Assembly: GCA_002299915.1 (NCBI GenBank)
Contig: DBOG01000076.1
Coordinates: forward strand, 1 to 18,463
DNA length: 18,463 nt
Origin: Proteobacteria bacterium UBA652
GTDB lineage: Bacteria; Pseudomonadota; Gammaproteobacteria; Nitrosococcales; Methylophagaceae
Direction: 5' to 3'
Positions 14,804-18,463 of the stretch are shown one piece after another (positions within the stretch are counted from its first letter, which is position 1; each line of letters starts with the position of its first letter). A program made the translations under genes and the position numbers. The notes beneath the pieces are model-generated. The model made no database searches. It was given only the letters and a program-made list of their open reading frames with translations, and had not been told where the DNA came from.

Positions 14804-16483
14804 CTAATTTATTTTCGCCCATGTATCTCGTAATGTTACCGTCCGATTAAACACCAGTTTACCATCCCGACATAACTTTGTATCTGCACAAAAATAGCCT
14901 TCCCGTTCAAATTGATACACCGTGCCTGCTTGCGCTGTTGCAAGACTTCGTTCCACCATACTGTTTGTCAGCGTAATCAATGAATCTGGGTTAAGATGTG
15001 TCGTAAAGTCATCAACCGATTTATCGCTATCAGGATGCGGATGATTAAATAAGCGATCATAAAGCCGCACTTCTGCTTGCACACCATGCTCAGCCGAGAT
15101 CCAATGAATCACGCCTTTCACTTTACGACCTTCTGGGTTTGCACCCAATGTCGCAGGATCATAGCTACACCGTAATTCTGTGATCTCACCACTGGCATCT
15201 TTAATCACCTCATCACATCGAATCACATACGCATTCCGTAACCGTACTTCTTTATCTGTTACCAAGCGCTTAAACTTATTATTTGCTTCTTCTTTAAAAT
15301 CAGCCCGATCAATATAAAGTTCACGAGTAAACGGCACGATGCGCATGCCCATTTCTTCTTTTTGTGGATGATTAGGTGCATTCAATTCTTCTGTTTGATC
15401 CTCTGGATAATTCGTAATTACCACTTTAACGGGATCCAACACCACCATTGCCCGTGGTGAATTTTCATTCAAGTTTTCACGAATACAACTATCCAAAATT
15501 TCCATTTCAACCGAATTATCTGCCTTGGTTACCCCAATACGCTCACAAAACTCACGCAAGGCGGCCGCTGGATAACCGCGCCGACGCATGCCTGAAATAG
15601 TCGACATCCGTGGATCATCCCAGCCTTCGACTAAGTTCTCTTCAACAAGTTTTGTGAGTTTACGTTTGCTGGTAATCGCATACTGTAAATTCAACCGTGA
15701 GAATTCAATTTGTTGTGGGTGATGCGGTGTGTTCAGTTTCTCTAAAAACCAATCGTAAAGTGGCCGATGGTCTGCAAATTCCAGCGTACACACTGAGTGA
15801 GTAATTCCTTCAATCGCATCCGACACGCAATGGGTATAGTCATACATCGGATAAATACACCACTCACTGCCCGTTTGGTGATGTACGACACCTTGGCGAA
15901 TACGATATAGCGCTGGATCACGCATATTCACATTGGGCGAAGCCATATCAATTTTAGCCCGTAATAATCGCGCCCCATCCTCAAACTCGCCAGCCCGCAT
16001 TCGCTGAAATAAATCTACGTTTTCTGCAATACTGCGATCGCGATAAGGGCTGTTTTTGCCTGGTTCCGTTAAGGTGCCACGATATTCACGGGTCTGTTCC
16101 GCGCTTAGATCACACACATACGCATCACCCTGTTCAATCAACTGTACTGCGTAGGTGTAAAGCTGCTCAAAATAATCCGATGAAAAATACAAGCGGTCAG
16201 CCCAATCAAAGCCTAGCCACTTTACATCTTCTTTAATCGCGCTTACAAATTCTTCATTTTCTTTTTGTGGATTAGTATCATCAAATCGTAGATTGCATAA
16301 GCCATCATAATCATTTGCTAAACCAAAATTCAGGCAAATAGATTTCGCGTGGCCAATATGCAAATAGCCATTCGGCTCAGGTGGAAACCGAGTATGTACA
16401 CGTCCACCATGTTTACCTGATGCATTGTCAGCATCAATAATATGCCGGATAAAATGGCTGGGTTTTATTGTTTCTTCGCTCAT
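14804..16483 (-). CDS. glnS: Glutaminyl-tRNA synthetase
   Basis: The product is 559 residues, near the E. coli length, and attaches glutamine to tRNA-Gln in the cytoplasm. The class I signature PPEPNGYLHIGHAKS (about 34-48) has the HIGH motif at 42-45, and the KMSKS-type motif appears as TSKRKL (271-276). The core sequence WDDPRMSTISGMRRRGYPA and the C-terminal anticodon-binding beta-barrels are in normal order. The length, the HIGH motif variant and the C-terminus fit GlnRS rather than GluRS. The start ATG 16481-16483 has no strong ribosome binding site. It heads the minus-strand run that includes the methyltransferase, rhodanese and tolC genes. Confidence 0.98.
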   Translation of the reverse strand: MSEETIKPSHFIRHIIDADNASGKHGGRVHTRFPPEPNGYLHIGHAKSICLNFGLANDYDGLCNLRFDDTNPQKENEEFVSAIKEDVKWLGFDWADRLYFSSDYFEQLYTYAVQLIEQGDAYVCDLSAEQTREYRGTLTEPGKNSPYRDRSIAENVDLFQRMRAGEFEDGARLLRAKIDMASPNVNMRDPALYRIRQGVVHHQTGSEWCIYPMYDYTHCVSDAIEGITHSVCTLEFADHRPLYDWFLEKLNTPHHPQQIEFSRLNLQYAITSKRKLTKLVEENLVEGWDDPRMSTISGMRRRGYPAAALREFCERIGVTKADNSVEMEILDSCIRENLNENSPRAMVVLDPVKVVITNYPEDQTEELNAPNHPQKEEMGMRIVPFTRELYIDRADFKEEANNKFKRLVTDKEVRLRNAYVIRCDEVIKDASGEITELRCSYDPATLGANPEGRKVKGVIHWISAEHGVQAEVRLYDRLFNHPHPDSDKSVDDFTTHLNPDSLITLTNSMVERSLATAQAGTVYQFEREGYFCADTKLCRDGKLVFNRTVTLRDTWAKIN

Positions 16484-16487
16484 GCTT

Positions 16488-16516
16488 TTGTTACAAACCT
16501 TTTAAGGCAATATATA
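16488..16516 (+). promoter_or_regulatory. Candidate sigma-70 promoter of msrA
   Basis: TTGTTA (16488-16493) and TATATA (16511-16516) are separated by 17 bp, which would start transcription near 16523, about 28 nt before the msrA ATG. Both hexamers match four of six consensus bases. The region is the 67-bp gap between divergent glnS and msrA, so the glnS promoter must be here too, but I cannot place it. Confidence 0.4.
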
Positions 16517-16550
16517 ACTGGCTATTGTATCATGAGGGTTTTAATAAAGA

Positions 16551-17024
16551 ATGAGCTTAATCATGGCTATTGCCACTTTTGCCGCAGGCTGTTTTTGGGG
16601 TGTTGAACTTAAATTTAGCCAACTTAATGGCGTTATTTCAACTCGCGTGGGTTATAGCAATGGCCACACCGAATCACCTACCTATCCAGAAGTCTGCACT
16701 GGCAACACAGGCCATGCCGAAGTGATTGAAATCACATTTGATCCCGATCTCATTTCTTATGCTGATTTGATTGATGCTCTTTGGGTTTTACACGATCCCA
16801 CTACGTTAAATCAGCAAGGTCCAGATATTGGCAGCCAATATCGTTCCGCTATTTTTTATCATGGTGAAGCGCAGCGTCAAATCGCATTGGATTCACGTAA
16901 AGCGCATCAAAATAGGCTGTCTCAGACTATTGTGACTGAAATTGAACCTGCTGCGATCTTTTACCCTGCCGAGGCATACCACCAATGTTATCTCGAAAAG
17001 AAAGGGTTAGGATCGTGCCACTAA
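16551..17024 (+). CDS. msrA: Peptide-methionine (S)-S-oxide reductase MsrA
   Basis: The 157-residue product is a compact MsrA. The catalytic motif TFAAGCFWGVE has Cys14, and family marks TRVGYSNGHTESPTYPEVC and GHAEVIEITFDP follow. The C-terminal part has GSQYRSAIFYHG, AEAYHQCYLEKKG and a terminal Cys156, which with Cys146 may serve as resolving cysteines. It reduces the S-epimer of methionine sulfoxide in proteins after oxidative damage. Of two in-frame ATGs, 16551 is preferred because GAGGG (16534-16538) lies 12 nt upstream; the second ATG (16563) would be too far from it. There is no signal peptide. Confidence 0.96.
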   Translation: MSLIMAIATFAAGCFWGVELKFSQLNGVISTRVGYSNGHTESPTYPEVCTGNTGHAEVIEITFDPDLISYADLIDALWVLHDPTTLNQQGPDIGSQYRSAIFYHGEAQRQIALDSRKAHQNRLSQTIVTEIEPAAIFYPAEAYHQCYLEKKGLGSCH

Positions 17025-17049
17025 ATTATGTAGCATAATTCAAGAAAGC

Positions 17050-17093
17050 AGTGGGCAATAAGCATATTTATCATGCTTCTTGCCCACTTTTTT
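17050..17093 (+). terminator. Strong intrinsic terminator after msrA
   Basis: AGTGGGCAA (17050-17058) pairs with TTGCCCACT (17080-17088), and after one mismatch AAGCAT (17060-17065) pairs with ATGCTT (17073-17078), leaving a 7-nt loop. A T-run (17088-17093) follows on the plus strand. The minus-strand side has only a broken T-rich stretch, so any effect on the convergent surface protein gene would be weaker. Confidence 0.92.
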
Positions 17094-17114
17094 ATGTTTG
17101 CTATTTAAGAGTGT

Positions 17115-18463
17115 CTAGACCTGTTCCCGTCTTTGAAAAGACCTTGCAATGACGAGCAACATCAATGCAAGTAAAATAAGCATCCAAGTCGCCATTGTTG
17201 GTACCACTATTGGCGTTCCAATAGAAGGAGACACTAAAACAGCATCCGCATCATCTTCATCATCTGGCGAACCCACAGTGCCATCTCCATCACTATCTGG
17301 ATCATTGCCTGGTATAGAATCAATGTCAATTTGATCTTGTGTTGTAATACTTGCAACATTCAGGTAAGGGCCTGTCGCTTCAACCACAGCATTATAAGTA
17401 AGCACCACTGAACCACCGACCGCAATATCAAATTCTGTCCAGCTAATGATATTGCCAGAAAGGACGCCACCATTGCTAATACTACTAATGCCGCTGTAAC
17501 CCAGAGGTAAGATATCTTCAACTGCAACACCTGTGGCATCGCTTGGCCCCGCATTATTCACGATAATAGTGAAGGACACTGTATCACCTATATTCGGTGC
17601 CGTATTGTTAACTGCTTTACTTAAATCGAGGTCAACAGATGTACTGTCTATTTGCGCTTCAACAAAGTCATTGCTAATGTCATCTTCACCTGCAGTAACT
17701 GTACCTGCAATTTGGTTATTGTTGGCAGGATTGCTGCTGCCATCATCATCCGCACCACCTTCATTTTCACTCACATCTGTGAAGCCTGCTGGTTGTGTTT
17801 GCACTGCAATATAGTCACCTGGTACAAGATTACTAATACTGTAATCACCATTGGCATCTGTCGTAGCAGTGCCCACTACCGTAGTTTCCGATGCATCCAA
17901 TATACCGTCACCATTCGTGTCTTCGTAGAGCGTGATGATCACGCCTGGAATTGGTGTGTCACCACTACCATTCCCATCCGTGTCTTCTGAGACGCTGCCG
18001 CTCCAAGTACCTGAGTTACTGTTCGGTGTAACCACTACGTCATCGGCGTCATCTTCATCATTACTATCAATGTCACCATCACCATCTGTGTCAGGGTCAT
18101 TACCTGGTGTGGAGTCAATATCCGGCTGGTCTTGCGCCGTTACATTCGCTACATTCAGATAAGGTCCTGTCGCTTCTACGATGGCGTCATAGGTTAGGGT
18201 GACAGCGCTACCCGCTGTAATCGCTAAGCCTGTCCAGCTAATGATGCTGCTCGCAAGGGTGCCTGTGTTGCTGATGTTACTAATACCACTGTAACCCGCA
18301 GGAAGCGTGTCTTCTACCGCAACTCCGGTGGCGTCACTTGGGCCTGCATTGGCTACCGTGACGGTGAAGGTGACGGTGTCGCCTACATTCGGGGCGGCAT
18401 TGCTAACTGTTTTAACCAGACTGATGTCGACAATGGCTCCTGGTGTAACCACTACGTCATCGG
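17115..18463 (-). CDS. Surface protein with DUF11 and SdrD-B-like domains and IPTL-CTERM-like tail (5' end outside window)
   Basis: The minus-strand frame stays open to the right edge, so the N-terminus and signal peptide are missing. About 449 residues are seen. They comprise a DUF11 repeat (18024-18431) with the pattern NVGDTVTFTVTVANAGPSDATG, an Asp-rich segment (NDPDTDGDGDIDSNDEDDADD), and an SdrD-B-like domain (about 17655-18010) with PIPGVIITLYEDTNGDGILD and NLVPGDYIAVQTQPAG. A second DUF11 (17229-17636), another Asp-rich segment and the C-terminal tail complete it. The tail has VPTMATW, then a hydrophobic helix, then the basic end ARSFQRREQV, which fits an IPTL-CTERM sorting signal. 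It is likely an exported, surface-anchored adhesive or structural protein. In-frame GTG 18450-18452 is internal, not the start. Confidence 0.9.
   Translation of the reverse strand, partial: DDVVVTPGAIVDISLVKTVSNAAPNVGDTVTFTVTVANAGPSDATGVAVEDTLPAGYSGISNISNTGTLASSIISWTGLAITAGSAVTLTYDAIVEATGPYLNVANVTAQDQPDIDSTPGNDPDTDGDGDIDSNDEDDADDVVVTPNSNSGTWSGSVSEDTDGNGSGDTPIPGVIITLYEDTNGDGILDASETTVVGTATTDANGDYSISNLVPGDYIAVQTQPAGFTDVSENEGGADDDGSSNPANNNQIAGTVTAGEDDISNDFVEAQIDSTSVDLDLSKAVNNTAPNIGDTVSFTIIVNNAGPSDATGVAVEDILPLGYSGISSISNGGVLSGNIISWTEFDIAVGGSVVLTYNAVVEATGPYLNVASITTQDQIDIDSIPGNDPDSDGDGTVGSPDDEDDADAVLVSPSIGTPIVVPTMATWMLILLALMLLVIARSFQRREQV
17118..17210 (-). other. IPTL-CTERM-like C-terminal sorting tail
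   Basis: The last 31 codons give VVPTMATWMLILLALMLLV and a basic end. The proline-threonine-x-x-x-tryptophan signature, the 15 or so hydrophobic residues and the Arg/Lys tail match the tripartite CTERM layout of Gram-negative protein-sorting systems. The processing enzyme is not in the window. Confidence 0.75.
17229..17636 (-). repeat. DUF11 repeat, C-terminal copy
   Basis: The unit of about 136 codons (DLDLSKAVNNTAPNIGDTVS to DADAVLVSP) is a near copy of 18024-18431 (DISLVKTVSNAAPNVGDTVT to DADDVVVTP). Shared runs include NAGPSDATGVAVED, EATGPYLNVA and GNDPD. Differences are scattered substitutions, pointing to an old or diverging internal duplication. Confidence 0.9.
18024..18431 (-). repeat. 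DUF11 repeat, upstream copy
   Basis: This is the second visible copy of the DUF11 unit. The bases just upstream, at the right edge, again encode Asp-Asp-Val-Val-Val, the same tail as ends this unit, so at least one more repeat or a similar domain likely lies outside the window. Confidence 0.88.

Noticed and set aside
17050..17093. Fully bidirectional terminator shared by msrA and the surface protein gene
   Set aside because: The stem is symmetric, but only the plus strand has a continuous T-run; the minus-strand side is interrupted, so bidirectional action is not supported.
17533..18162. Plus-strand frames at 17533-17814, 17652-17990 and 17932-18162
   Set aside because: They are Ser/Thr- or Ile/Cys-rich shadow frames opposite the repetitive Asp-rich surface protein gene.

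Overview
The window looks like chromosomal DNA of a free-living, moderately AT-rich, Gram-negative gammaproteobacterium. The evidence is a complete TonB/ExbB/ExbD energy-transduction module of the kind found in marine gammaproteobacteria (Vibrio, Shewanella and Pseudoalteromonas-type TtpC systems), a GlnRS gene, HemL, exonuclease I, and a PCMT-like/rhodanese/TolC gene run. I cannot fix the genus. There are no rRNA, tRNA, phage, insertion-sequence or CRISPR features that I can support.

Layout. (1) 1-3292, minus strand: an operon in transcription order DUF3450 protein, TtpC-like ExbB-family protein, ExbB, ExbD, TonB (cut by the window edge). Upstream of it lies an exact 38-bp tandem duplication in which each copy carries a near-consensus Fur box, so the module is almost certainly iron-regulated. 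(2) 3511-5667, minus strand: a NarX/UhpB-type histidine kinase and a NarL-type response regulator, exactly abutting, followed by a roughly 150-nt 3' tail ending in an intrinsic terminator. (3) 5742-9973, plus strand: hemL, sbcB (4-bp overlap) and a B12-binding-domain radical SAM/DUF4080 gene (15-bp gap), apparently one operon. (4) 10009-16483, minus strand: a long head-to-tail run in transcription order glnS, PCMT-like methyltransferase, rhodanese, TolC-family outer-membrane protein, isochorismatase-family hydrolase, a small secreted six-cysteine protein, and a secreted DUF1996 protein with a C-terminal type I dockerin. (5) 16551-17024, plus strand: msrA, divergent from glnS, with a strong terminator. 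(6) 17115 to the right edge, minus strand: the C-terminal part of a large surface protein with DUF11 and SdrD-B-like domains and an IPTL-CTERM-like tail.

How they fit together. Most genes are housekeeping or envelope functions: haem precursor synthesis, iron/TonB energisation, oxidative repair, efflux or secretion, and surface display. The least ordinary parts are the duplicated Fur operator, the dockerin-bearing DUF1996 protein and its small Cys-rich neighbour behind a TolC gene, the apparent ATT start of that TolC gene overlapping the previous stop codon, and the CTERM-tagged surface protein. I see no clear, wholly new multi-gene defence or biosynthetic system. The best candidate for an undescribed unit is the pair of secreted proteins at 10009-11851.
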